The position numbers and the translations under genes are program-made. 64,000 nucleotides of DNA from Flavobacteriales bacterium (GTDB lineage Bacteria > Bacteroidota > Bacteroidia > Flavobacteriales > Schleiferiaceae): positions 1,989,501 to 2,053,500 of the forward strand of contig CP051243.1 of NCBI GenBank assembly GCA_017795025.1, given 5' to 3'. Each line of letters opens with the position of its first letter. Position 1 is the stretch's first letter. Under the pieces are notes generated by a model that saw only the letters and a list, made by a program, of their open reading frames with translations, made no database searches and was not told the DNA's origin. Below, in pieces: positions 1-8,300 of the stretch.

Positions 1-1
1 T

Positions 2-211
2 GACTTCCATAATATTAATTATGGATGGTGCGCCGGCTTCGGCTTTGTTTACCCAATTAGTGAGGATCTCTTTTTAAGCATTGGACTTCGGCATGATTAC
101 GGCATTTCGAATTTAAGCATCGCCCCCATTGTTGATGAAGGCAGCATTCGTACCAATAGCAGTCAGGTCTTACTAGGAATAAACTACCAGTTTGGCGATC
201 GTATCCATTGA
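2..211 (+). CDS. C-terminal fragment of an outer-membrane beta-barrel protein
   Basis: The frame open from base 2 ends at TGA 209-211 and encodes 69 residues. The N-terminus lies outside the window. The peptide alternates polar and hydrophobic residues and ends in a strand with LLGINYQFGDRIH, as expected for the last strands of a small Bacteroidota beta-barrel (PorT/OMP_b-brl class). The fragment is too short to fix a family or ligand. An imperfect hairpin follows about 25 nt downstream. Confidence 0.6.
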   Translation, partial: DFHNINYGWCAGFGFVYPISEDLFLSIGLRHDYGISNLSIAPIVDEGSIRTNSSQVLLGINYQFGDRIH

Positions 212-234
212 TTTAAGTCAATAATCGGCTAAGC

Positions 235-262
235 AAAGCCCTCCTAAATAGTAGGACTTTTT
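235..262 (+). terminator. Possible weak Rho-independent terminator
   Basis: CCTCCTA and TAGTAGG can pair with one mismatch around a very short loop and are followed by a short T run. It lies just downstream of the outer-membrane fragment. The stem is imperfect, so the call is weak. Confidence 0.3.
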
Positions 263-402
263 GGTGACACCTTATTCCTTAGATCGTATTCTAGCTAGTG
301 GAAGCAATAAGCCGAGCTTCAAGCGCCAAGAAAGATGAGATTAGCTTTTTAAGATGTACAATAGGATTTTCAAAGTTCAAGATACAGGCCTTGGCACTAG
401 CC

Positions 403-1095
403 TTAACTGCTCAAAACATTAGCAAGTTCATACTGCACTAAAAATAGGCGCTGATCCTTCCCCATAAGCTCCGTAAACTCATTATGCCTAAAATCCCTTA
501 AACCGGGCTTTTTTTCAAAAGCTTCTATTTTACCTAAGTGAAAAGAAGTGCCCGTCCAAAGCAAAGCCATTTTATGGAGGGCGCTGGGCCAATCTTTACG
601 ATCTTCCAATTCGCGTACGACTAAAAAGTCGATCAATCGACCTGCAGCATTAAGCCAGGCCTGACCAGCATCAGCTTCAAAAGCAAAGTAATTCCCTTTT
701 ATGGCAGGAATGGGGAAACTCAATTTTAAAAAGGCATCTAAATCGGGGCCGTCAAAATAGTCGCTGCGCCTTTCGGCAGATACGTAGTACACCGGATTTA
801 AACTTAAAGGCAGTTTACTCGGCCGTAACTGGTTGCCCGCATTCTTTACATAGTCCTTTTTGAAGATATCGAAGTGATAGAGATCGTTAACCGACAATTC
901 TTTGTTTAGCAAGTCATCGGTGGAAATACCAAAATGCTTAGCAATTTCAATCAGCGTTGCAATTTTTGGTTCCGCCCTTCCCTCTTCATAAGCACCAATA
1001 CTGGCGCGCTTCAATTCAAATAAATCTGCAAACTGACTCTGGTTCAAGTTTTTAACAGACCTTATCTTCTTGATGTTCTTTCCTACGTATGACAT
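403..1095 (-). CDS. XRE-family regulator with degenerate S24-like C-terminal domain
   Basis: 230 residues. Residues about 6-62 form a Cro/CI helix-turn-helix (NLNQSQFADLFELKRASIGAYE), with the usual conserved Q-F-A and E-E-G-R-A-E-P positions. Residues about 95-228 follow the pattern of Bacteroidota S24/LexA-type repressors: a YVSAERR segment, then a proline-rich LSFPIPAI strand, then YFAFEADAGQAWL where a peptidase would have AFEvxGDSM. The catalytic Ser position appears to be Gln, so self-cleavage is unlikely; that is inference from motif alignment by eye. It is divergent from the PspA/flotillin/polyamine operon, with an 81-bp gap carrying inverted and direct repeats, and is the natural candidate for the operon's regulator. 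It could instead be an unrelated sensor regulator. Confidence 0.75.
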   Translation of the reverse strand: MSYVGKNIKKIRSVKNLNQSQFADLFELKRASIGAYEEGRAEPKIATLIEIAKHFGISTDDLLNKELSVNDLYHFDIFKKDYVKNAGNQLRPSKLPLSLNPVYYVSAERRSDYFDGPDLDAFLKLSFPIPAIKGNYFAFEADAGQAWLNAAGRLIDFLVVRELEDRKDWPSALHKMALLWTGTSFHLGKIEAFEKKPGLRDFRHNEFTELMGKDQRLFLVQYELANVLSS

Positions 1096-1176
1096 ACTTC
1101 TAAAAATATTTTGCTAAAACTTTTGGCAAAACTAAAAATATTAGTAGTTTAGCAGGGTAAAACTAAAAATAATAAC
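1096..1176. promoter_or_regulatory. Divergent regulatory region with candidate operators
   Basis: This A/T-rich gap lies between the XRE regulator and the PspA operon. It contains a direct repeat AAAACTAAAAATA at 1128-1140 and 1159-1171, spaced 31 bp apart (about three helical turns). It also has inverted repeats TTTTGC(1109-1114)/GCAAAA(1126-1131) and TAGTTTA(1145-1151)/TAAAACTA(1158-1165). These suit binding of a dimeric HTH repressor and could control both directions. No clear TAnnTTTG box was found. Confidence 0.45.
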
Positions 1177-1281
1177 ATGAAAAGTGTGCTCTTCTACTTA
1201 AAAAGCCTTTTTGCCCCGCGGAAAAATCCTAATTTGCTGCCTATCTATGCTAAGCAAGAATCGCATAAAATCAAATTCTAG
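1177..1281 (+). CDS. Small ORF leading the PspA operon
   Basis: 34 codons from ATG 1177 to TAG 1279-1281, five bases before the YbjN-like gene. The peptide is basic with a hydrophobic N-terminal stretch (MKSVLFYLKSLFAPRKNPN), no Cys and no recognised domain. It starts directly after the candidate operators. Placement and spacing favour a translated leader or small membrane-associated protein, but chance ORFs of this length are common. Function unknown. Confidence 0.35.
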   Translation: MKSVLFYLKSLFAPRKNPNLLPIYAKQESHKIKF

Positions 1282-1286
1282 AAACC

Positions 1287-1682
1287 ATGACCCAACATTT
1301 TGATCGTGTAAAAAATTACCTCATTGACTTGGATTACAACATCACCTACGAAAGCGCTGAAGAAGAGGTTTTCGTAGTCGAAAATCCCGATGCTGGCATC
1401 CACAACCTGGTAATCGCTATCGCCGATCCGATCCTCATCATGGAGCAATATCTATTCGAATTGCGAGAGGGCAAACCCGAAGTTTTCCAAAAGCTTTTGG
1501 TTAAAAACCGCGACATCGTTCACGGTGCTTTTGCCCTTGATGAGTCGGGTAAGAAAGTGGTGTTTCGGGACACCTTACAATTGGAAAACATTGACCTGAA
1601 CGAGATCGAAGGCTCGGTTAACTCCCTCGAACTACTCCTCAGTGAGTATTCTGATGAATTAATTGAATTTTCTAAAAACTAA
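1287..1682 (+). CDS. YbjN-like / type III chaperone-fold protein
   Basis: 131 residues, acidic, no signal peptide or membrane segment. It fits the small alpha/beta YbjN / secretion-chaperone-like fold: an N-terminal helix (DRVKNYLIDLDYN), a beta-hairpin with VFVVENPDAGIHNLVIAIADPILIM, and a C-terminal helix ending SLELLLSEYSDELIEF. In proteobacterial PspA (YjfJ) operons a small cytosolic protein of comparable size, YjfI, occupies the same position. It probably acts in the cytosol as a partner or chaperone of the PspA homologue encoded 3 bases downstream. The family call rests on pattern and context, not a search. Confidence 0.6.
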   Translation: MTQHFDRVKNYLIDLDYNITYESAEEEVFVVENPDAGIHNLVIAIADPILIMEQYLFELREGKPEVFQKLLVKNRDIVHGAFALDESGKKVVFRDTLQLENIDLNEIEGSVNSLELLLSEYSDELIEFSKN

Positions 1683-1685
1683 GAC

Positions 1686-2408
1686 ATGAGTATTTTCAAA
1701 CGCATCTTTAGCATTGGCAAAGCCGAAGCTAATTCGGCCCTCGATAAATTAGAGGATCCCATTAAAATGACCGAACAGGGCATTCGAAACCTTAAAGAGG
1801 ACCTCGACAAAGCCCTGCAATCCTTAGCCGAAATTAAAGCCTTAAGCATTCGCGCTCGCAACGACGCCAATACTTATCAGGCGAAAGCCAAGGACTACGA
1901 AAACAAAGCCATGGCTCTTTTACGTCGCGCCGAAAGTGGGGAGATGGAAGCCGCCGAGGCCGACCGTTTAGCCGGTGAAGCCCTCAACAAGAAAAAGGAA
2001 AACGAAAGCTTGATGAACCAGGCCAAAACCGATAAGCAAAAATTTGATGGCAACATCGATTCGATGGAAAGCAAGATTAAACGCTTACGCCAGCAAATTA
2101 GTCAGTACGAGAACGAACTTAAAACCCTCAAAGCCCGGGTTAAGGTGAGTTCCGCTACTAAGAACATCAATAAGCAAATGGCGCAGATTGATTCCTCCAG
2201 CACCGTTAGCATGCTCGAACGCATGAAAGACAAAGTTGCCGAGGAAGAAGCATTAGCCGAAAGCTATGGCGACATTGCCAACGAAAGCCGCAGTTTAGAC
2301 GATGAGATTGATCGGGCATTGCAGGACGACACTCCCGCCAGTGACGAGCTCGCCGCTCTAAAAGCGAAAATGGGCTTAAACAAAAACGAAAACAAAGATT
2401 CCGAATAG
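1686..2408 (+). CDS. pspA: PspA/IM30 (YjfJ-like) membrane-stress protein
   Basis: 240 residues, close to usual family length. The N-terminus (MSIFKRIFSIGKAEANSALD) is the amphipathic membrane-binding helix, followed by the conserved LEDPIKMTEQGIRNL segment. Residues about 25-200 are one long Ala/Glu/Lys-rich coiled coil, as in ESCRT-III-like PspA/Vipp1 proteins. The C-terminal third contains the short acidic helices typical of YjfJ-type members. These proteins polymerise on the inner face of the cytoplasmic membrane under envelope stress. No pspF, pspB or pspC is nearby, so regulation differs from the enterobacterial Psp system; the divergent XRE protein is the likely regulator. Confidence 0.9.
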   Translation: MSIFKRIFSIGKAEANSALDKLEDPIKMTEQGIRNLKEDLDKALQSLAEIKALSIRARNDANTYQAKAKDYENKAMALLRRAESGEMEAAEADRLAGEALNKKKENESLMNQAKTDKQKFDGNIDSMESKIKRLRQQISQYENELKTLKARVKVSSATKNINKQMAQIDSSSTVSMLERMKDKVAEEEALAESYGDIANESRSLDDEIDRALQDDTPASDELAALKAKMGLNKNENKDSE

Positions 2409-2425
2409 AATCAGAATAATCTGCC

Positions 2426-3073
2426 ATGAGCGACTTCATACACCTCATATTTAATGGAGCTAATGCCGTACCCACGGCATTACTCCTCTTTGTGGTCCTG
2501 TATTGGATCATCGTTATCTTCGGCTTTATCGGGAGCGATTTCCTGGATATCGATATCGACGTGGATGCCGATGGTGACGCCGACCTCGACCTCGATGGTG
2601 AGGGTGTTGAAGTCTCCTGGATTAACAATGTGCTGCAATTTTTTAACCTCGGGAAAATCCCCCTAATGATTTGGCTCACCTTTGTAGCGCTTCCCCTTTG
2701 GGTGATGGCTATAAACTTTAATGCCTTACTGGGATTCAGCGGCTTTTTCGCCGGCCTGATTGTATTTTTCCCCGCCGCCTTTGTTAGTCTATTCCTAGCC
2801 AAATTCCTCACCTGGCCTTTTGTGAAGATGTTCGAAAAATTGGACGCCGACACCAAAGCCAAGGAAATTATCGGCCGGGTTGGTACGGTAACCAGTTCTG
2901 CCACCGCTAGCAGTAGGGGTATGGCCGAAATAAACTACGATGGTTCCTTTTTGCGAATGATGATTCGGTGTTCCGAAAATCAAAGCGTGAAAAAGGGCGA
3001 TCAGGTGCTCTTCATCCGAAAGCTCAACGACCGAGGCGTGTACTTGGTCGAGCCTTATACGTCAATCGATTAA
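2426..3073 (+). CDS. YqiJ/NfeD-like membrane protein with OB-fold and Asp-rich loop
   Basis: 215 residues. One membrane segment at about 13-33 (ALLLFVVLYWIIVIFGFIG) is followed by an acidic loop at about 36-58 with repeated DxD (DIDIDVDADGDADLDLDGEG). Two further hydrophobic segments (about 75-140) and a C-terminal OB-like beta domain (IIGRVGTVTSS...GDQVLFIRKL, about 150-210) complete the YqiJ/YuaF architecture. In E. coli and Bacillus such proteins pair with flotillin-family partners, and here the flotillin gene starts 15 bases downstream. It probably anchors or regulates the flotillin assembly. The acidic loop, likely on the outer face, could bind divalent cations or polyamines; that part is inference. 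Confidence 0.8.
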   Translation: MSDFIHLIFNGANAVPTALLLFVVLYWIIVIFGFIGSDFLDIDIDVDADGDADLDLDGEGVEVSWINNVLQFFNLGKIPLMIWLTFVALPLWVMAINFNALLGFSGFFAGLIVFFPAAFVSLFLAKFLTWPFVKMFEKLDADTKAKEIIGRVGTVTSSATASSRGMAEINYDGSFLRMMIRCSENQSVKKGDQVLFIRKLNDRGVYLVEPYTSID

Positions 3074-3088
3074 TCCAAAATTCACTCC

Positions 3089-5260
3089 ATGGAAATTTTC
3101 CAAAACACTATGGTGACCTCGGTCATCGTTGCGGTGGTGCTCATCTTCGGGATCATCGCCCTTTTCTCCAAATTCTACTATAAAGCCTCCCAAGGTCAGG
3201 CCCTGGTTCGAACCGGTGTAGGCGGAATTAAAGTCTCCTTTAATGGCTTGATGGTGATTCCGGTTTTACACAAGATCGAAATCATGGACATCTCCCTCAA
3301 CACGATTAACATCGAACGGAAGGGAAAGGATGGCCTGGTTTGTAAGGACAATCTGCGGGCCGACATTAGCGTAGCCTTTTACGTGCGGGTAAATGAAATG
3401 CAGGAAGACGTAAAACGAGTAGCCCAGTCGGTAGGTTGCAGCCGTGCCTCTTCTAAAGATGCCTTGCGCTTACTCTTCGATGCCAAATTCTCGGAAGCCC
3501 TGAAGACCGTAGGTAAGAAATTCGAGTTCGTTGACTTATACAATCAGCGAGATGAATTCCGTAAAGAAATCATCGACATCATCGGCACCGACCTTAATGG
3601 TTATATTCTTGATGATGCGGCGATTGACTTCCTGGAGCAAACCCCACTCGAGTCTTTAGACCCCAATAACATCCTCGACGCTGAGGGTATTAAAAAGATC
3701 ACTGAAATCACTTCTCGCGAAGCGGTGAAATCCAACTTTATCCAAAGAGATAAGGAGAAAACCATTAAGCAACAAGACGTGGAGGCCCGTGAAGCCATCT
3801 TAGTTTTGGAGCGTCAGTTGGCCGAATCGGAAGAAAAGCAAAAACGCGAAGTAGCCAATGTTAAGGCCCGTGAGGAAGCGGAAATTGCCCGGGTAAATGA
3901 AGAAGAGCGTCTTAAGTCGGAACGCGCCCGCATTCAAACCGAAGAAGAACTGCAGGTAGCGGAAGAGAACAAACTTCGTCAGGTTATCGTTGCCGCCAAA
4001 AACAAGGAGCGCACCGACGCGGTAGAAACGGAGCGTGTGGAAAAAGACCGCATGTTAGAAGCTACCGAAAGAGAGCGCATTGTAACCCTCACGCAAATTG
4101 AGAAGGAAAAAGCGATTGAGGAAGAGCGCAAGAACATTCAAGAGGTAATTCGCGAGCGGGTGGCCATTGAGAAAACCGTGGTGGATGAAGAAGAGCGCAT
4201 TAAAGATACGCGTGCTTACGCTGAGGCCGAACGTTTGAAGAAAGTAGCCCTTACCGAGGCCGAGCAGCGTGCCGAAGCCGCCTTGGTTGAGCAAATTAAA
4301 CGAGCCGAAGCCGCTAAACAAGCCGCCGAGTTCGAAGCCAAGAAGAAAATTATTGACGCTGAGGCCGAGCAGCAAAGCGCGGCTCAAAAAGCCGAAGCGG
4401 TGAAAACACTGGCCGAAGCAGAGGCCGCCAGAGAGGCCGCCAAAGGAATGGCCGAAGCGCAGGTAATGGAAGCCAAAGCAGCGGCCCGCGAGAAACAAGG
4501 GGAAGCCGAAGCCAGCGTGCTGGAAGACCAGGCTCTTGCCGAAGCGAAAGGCATCGAAGCGAAGTCTAATGCACAGGCCGAAGCCGATCTGCGCATTGGT
4601 AAAGCAGCGGCCGATGTTGACAAAGCCAAAGGATTAGCCGAAGCGGAGGTGATTCAGAAGAAAGCCGCGGCCGAAAAGGAAAAAGGATTGGCCGATGCGC
4701 AAATCCTCTTCGAAAAAGCGCAGGCCGAAGCCGAAGGTATCGACCGCAAGGCCAAAGCCATGAAGACCTTTAACGACGCCGGTAAAGAGCACGAAGAATT
4801 TAAACTTCGCTTAGATAAAGATCTGCAAGTTGAATTGGCCGGCATCAATATCCAACGCGACATTGCCGATGCTCAAGCAGAGGTATTATCCGAAGCGCTT
4901 AAAAACGCTAAAATCGACATCGTAGGTGGCGAGCAGGTATTCTTCGATAAGATTATGGGCGCCATCACCCAAGGGAAAGCAATGGACCGCACCGTACACA
5001 ACAGCGAAATCTTTAGTGAAATTAAAGGTCAGTTACTAGACCCCAATGGTAAACCCCTTTTACAACAAGTAAAGGAGATTTTCGCCGAATCGGGAATCGA
5101 CAGTGAGGATGTTCGCAACCTCAGCGTAGCGGTATTCCTAAACCGATTGATGCAAAAAACGGAGGACCCCGTAAAACGCAGCAACCTGGAGCAAATGCTC
5201 CAATTAGCAAAGAGCTCCGGTATTGGTAACAATTCGGTGCAAGACCTTGGAATTCTGTAA
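3089..5260 (+). CDS. Flotillin / SPFH (Band 7) protein, YqiK type
   Basis: 723 residues. An N-terminal membrane anchor (about 8-30, VTSVIVAVVLIFGIIALF) precedes an SPFH/Band 7 domain (about 32-230: QALVRTGVGG, ADISVAFYVRV, the LLFDAKFSEALKTVGKKFEF helix). Residues about 230-580 form a very long Ala/Glu/Lys-rich helix with repeated AEA/EAKA motifs, no proline and almost no aromatic residues. The C-terminal domain (about 585-723) contains the flotillin-type KIDIVGGEQVFFDKI motif. It should oligomerise into membrane scaffolds. The coiled coil is longer than in ordinary flotillins and matches the YqiK class. A hairpin separates it from the downstream ATPase gene. Confidence 0.9.
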   Translation: MEIFQNTMVTSVIVAVVLIFGIIALFSKFYYKASQGQALVRTGVGGIKVSFNGLMVIPVLHKIEIMDISLNTINIERKGKDGLVCKDNLRADISVAFYVRVNEMQEDVKRVAQSVGCSRASSKDALRLLFDAKFSEALKTVGKKFEFVDLYNQRDEFRKEIIDIIGTDLNGYILDDAAIDFLEQTPLESLDPNNILDAEGIKKITEITSREAVKSNFIQRDKEKTIKQQDVEAREAILVLERQLAESEEKQKREVANVKAREEAEIARVNEEERLKSERARIQTEEELQVAEENKLRQVIVAAKNKERTDAVETERVEKDRMLEATERERIVTLTQIEKEKAIEEERKNIQEVIRERVAIEKTVVDEEERIKDTRAYAEAERLKKVALTEAEQRAEAALVEQIKRAEAAKQAAEFEAKKKIIDAEAEQQSAAQKAEAVKTLAEAEAAREAAKGMAEAQVMEAKAAAREKQGEAEASVLEDQALAEAKGIEAKSNAQAEADLRIGKAAADVDKAKGLAEAEVIQKKAAAEKEKGLADAQILFEKAQAEAEGIDRKAKAMKTFNDAGKEHEEFKLRLDKDLQVELAGINIQRDIADAQAEVLSEALKNAKIDIVGGEQVFFDKIMGAITQGKAMDRTVHNSEIFSEIKGQLLDPNGKPLLQQVKEIFAESGIDSEDVRNLSVAVFLNRLMQKTEDPVKRSNLEQMLQLAKSSGIGNNSVQDLGIL

Positions 5261-5276
5261 TTAACACTAGAACCTC

Positions 5277-5309
5277 GGGGAGCTGAGCCTCACTTGGCTC
5301 CCCAATTTT
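5277..5309 (+). terminator. Intra-operon terminator or attenuator hairpin
   Basis: GGGGAGC (5277-5283) pairs perfectly with GCTCCCC (5297-5303) around a 13-nt loop, followed by AATTTT. It sits in the 55-nt gap between the flotillin and ATPase genes, the largest gap in an otherwise very tight operon. It could terminate a fraction of transcripts so the scaffold genes outnumber the giant ATPase, or stabilise the upstream mRNA 3' end. Confidence 0.5.
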
Positions 5310-5315
5310 CGCCAC

Positions 5316-8300
5316 ATGCCTGAAGACAAACCAACATCTGAAGCCCCCCAAAGCCAGCTCGAATCGGGTAGCTACGGTATAATCCGCGAGCGCCTGCAAA
5401 AGCAAGCCCAAGACCTCCAGCAACGGATTAACAATCTAAACCAAGAACGCCGGACTGTATTTGGTGCTACCGAAACGAAGCTAATTGCAAACGAGCGGAT
5501 TAGCACCGAAAATAACTGCTTTGCCCGCGACATTGCTCCGGTTGGTCAGGATTACTTTTGGTTTGGCTACAATGTGCAAATCGGCCTTAAAGCCGAAACC
5601 AAGGTGGCCGATGTATTTAGTGTTTACCATTACGACCGCAAGGAACATCGATTCCAAAGCACCGAAACCAAAGCCTTTCAAAACGAGCAATTTCAGCTCG
5701 ACTTTCAAAACCTATATCAGTATTATCGCGATACCCGATTTAGCAAATTTGCCCTCATCGGACCGCATTTATTTATGGTTTTCCAGGTGGGCAAAACCCC
5801 CGAAGACCTAAAGACCTTTAAGTGGACCCTTAAAAATGGGGTATACGTGTACGTTGATAATCGCAGCGACCACGAGTTTCGTTACCCCGACCAACATGAA
5901 TTCCGCTGGATAAAGGCCAATCGCGATATGCATCGCAAAGGGCTCCACCCCCATATCTCCATTGAGGACCGCATCTTCGTTGAAACGATTGGCGGGGATC
6001 TCACCCTAAAGGTGGAAGACAATACCCAAACCGGAAAAGGCATTTACAGCGAGCCTGTGGAAGAAGCCGATCAAACTTTAGACGATGCGGAAATCTACTA
6101 TGCGATTGTTGGCAATTTCATTATCCTCCGCATCCAACCTTACCAAGAAGAGCAGTTTCGCTACTTGGTATTTAACGAAAAAATTCAGCAGGTAAAGCGC
6201 ATCGACGCCATTAAGGACTCTTGCGTGCTTTTACCCGAAGATCAAGGTTTAATATTCGCCAAAGGCTATTACAGTCAGCGCGGAGAAGTAAAGTTGTTCG
6301 ATAACGACTTGCAGAATATGCAATTCGAAAAACGCATTATCTCTCCCAATGGCGAAGATGTGCTTTATATCTTTTACCAGGCCGAGAGTGGCACCTACGC
6401 CCTAATGCGCTACAACCTAATTGAGCAGGAAGTAGGCACCCCCATTATTTGCAATGGCTACAGCTTGTTCGAAGATGGTGAATTGATTTACTTCCGCTCC
6501 GAGGCGGAACAAACCAAGCATCACCTCATCCAAATTTGGCAAACCCCTTTTTACTCACCCAACCGGCAAGTAAAGGTGACCGAGCAAAACTATATCGCCA
6601 AAATTGGCAATAAGGAAATTGTGCGAGCCATGGCTGAGGCACGAGACTTATTAAAACTGCTTTATCAGGAAGATAGTTACCAAGGCCTGTATAACGACAT
6701 CACCAAAAAAAGCAGCGACCTCCTCGATAGCTACCACTGGCTCGATGCGGAGGAAACCTTTCAAATGCAAGCCCCGCTTTTAGAAATTCGGCAAACGGCC
6801 AAAAGCGCCATCGACGAGTTTGAAAAAGTGATGCAATTAAAGAAGGAAAGCCGTAAGGAGTTTTCCGCTTTCGCAGAGGCCACTAAAAGTCAGCTACGCG
6901 CCCTAAAGGCCGGATTAGGCAACCATATCGATGCCTATGTAAAGCGAATGGCCGAATTACGTCAGAGCCGCGGGCGTGTGTTACAATTGCAGGAACTCCC
7001 CTATATCGATTTAGAAGGACTGCAATCTCTAGAGCAAGAGCTGATTGAAGCCAGCGAAAAGCTTGCCCGGGAAACCGGTGACTTTTTGGTGAAGGAAAAA
7101 GCCTTAGCCCCTTACCGGGAAAAACTAGAAAGCCTAGAGCAAAACTTGGATCGCATTAAAAAGTCGATTGAAGCCAAAAAACTAGAAGAAGAAAGCTTGC
7201 AGCTTGCGCAAGAGCTGGAGATGCTTATCGAAACCGTGAGTAACCTGCAAATTGAGGATACCACGCAAAGCACCGCCATCATTGACCGGATTAGCGGCAT
7301 TTACGCTGAATTTAATCAGCTTAAAGCGCGTACGAAACAAAAACGCAAAGAGCTCGCCCAAAATGAAGGTGCTTCGGAGTTTAAAGCACAAATACGCCTA
7401 GTTGACCAAAGTTTGAGTAATTACCTCGACTTGGCCGATGAGCCTGAGAAATGCGATACCTACCTCAATAAGCTAATGATTCAACTGGAAGAGCTGGAGA
7501 GTCGTTTTTCCGAATCGGCAGCGTTTATCGATCAGATTGCGGCTTTACGCGACCAGATTTACAACACCTTCGAAAGTCGAAAGATTCAACTCAAGGAAGC
7601 GAAAAACCGTAAAGCCCTGCAGTTATTAGATTCGGGGAAACGCATTTTGGAAGGTATTCGCCGCCGCCTCTTTCATATGGATCAGGTGGAAGACATCCAA
7701 ACCTATTACGCTTCGGACTTCATGGTGCTAAAGCTGCGTGATCAGGCGAAAAGCCTCTTAGCCTTAGGCGAATCGGTAAAAGCCGACGACCTTGAAAGTC
7801 AGCTAAAATCGAGCTATGAAGAAGCCCTTCGACAGTTAAAGGATAAAAAGGAGCTGTATGCCGATGGCGATAAACTTATCCAATTGGGTAAGCACCGCTT
7901 TAGCATCAACCACCAAGATATTGACCTTTCCCTGGTGGAGCGAAACGACGACCTCTACCTCCACGTGAACGGCACCGGTTTTTTCGAAAAAATTGAAAAC
8001 GCTGAGCTGGAAGCCTGCCGCCCCATTTGGAATCAAAATGCCCGTTCGGAAAACGATTCGGTTTACCGAGCGGAATACTTGGCCTATGCCTTATTTCAGA
8101 AAGGTTTAAATGCCGAAGCTGGTCTGGACCTACAGGACTGGCGCGGTTTAAGCTCGCAGGAAATTTTAGGCTTGGTTCAAAGCGAAATGTCACAACGCTT
8201 TCACGAATCCTATGTAAAAGGTGTTCATGATGAAGATGCCGCCAAAATTTTGGAGTCGCTGATTGCCATTCACTACAAACTTGGCCCGCTGCGTTACAGC

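Noticed and set aside
2206-2904. 232-codon minus-strand ORF overlapping pspA and yqiJ-like genes
   Set aside because: It is antisense to two well-supported genes, with low-complexity Ser/Arg-rich composition and no recognisable domain.
4055-4498. 147-codon minus-strand ORF inside the flotillin gene
   Set aside because: Gly/Phe/Leu periodicity is the antisense of the Ala/Glu repeat coiled coil.
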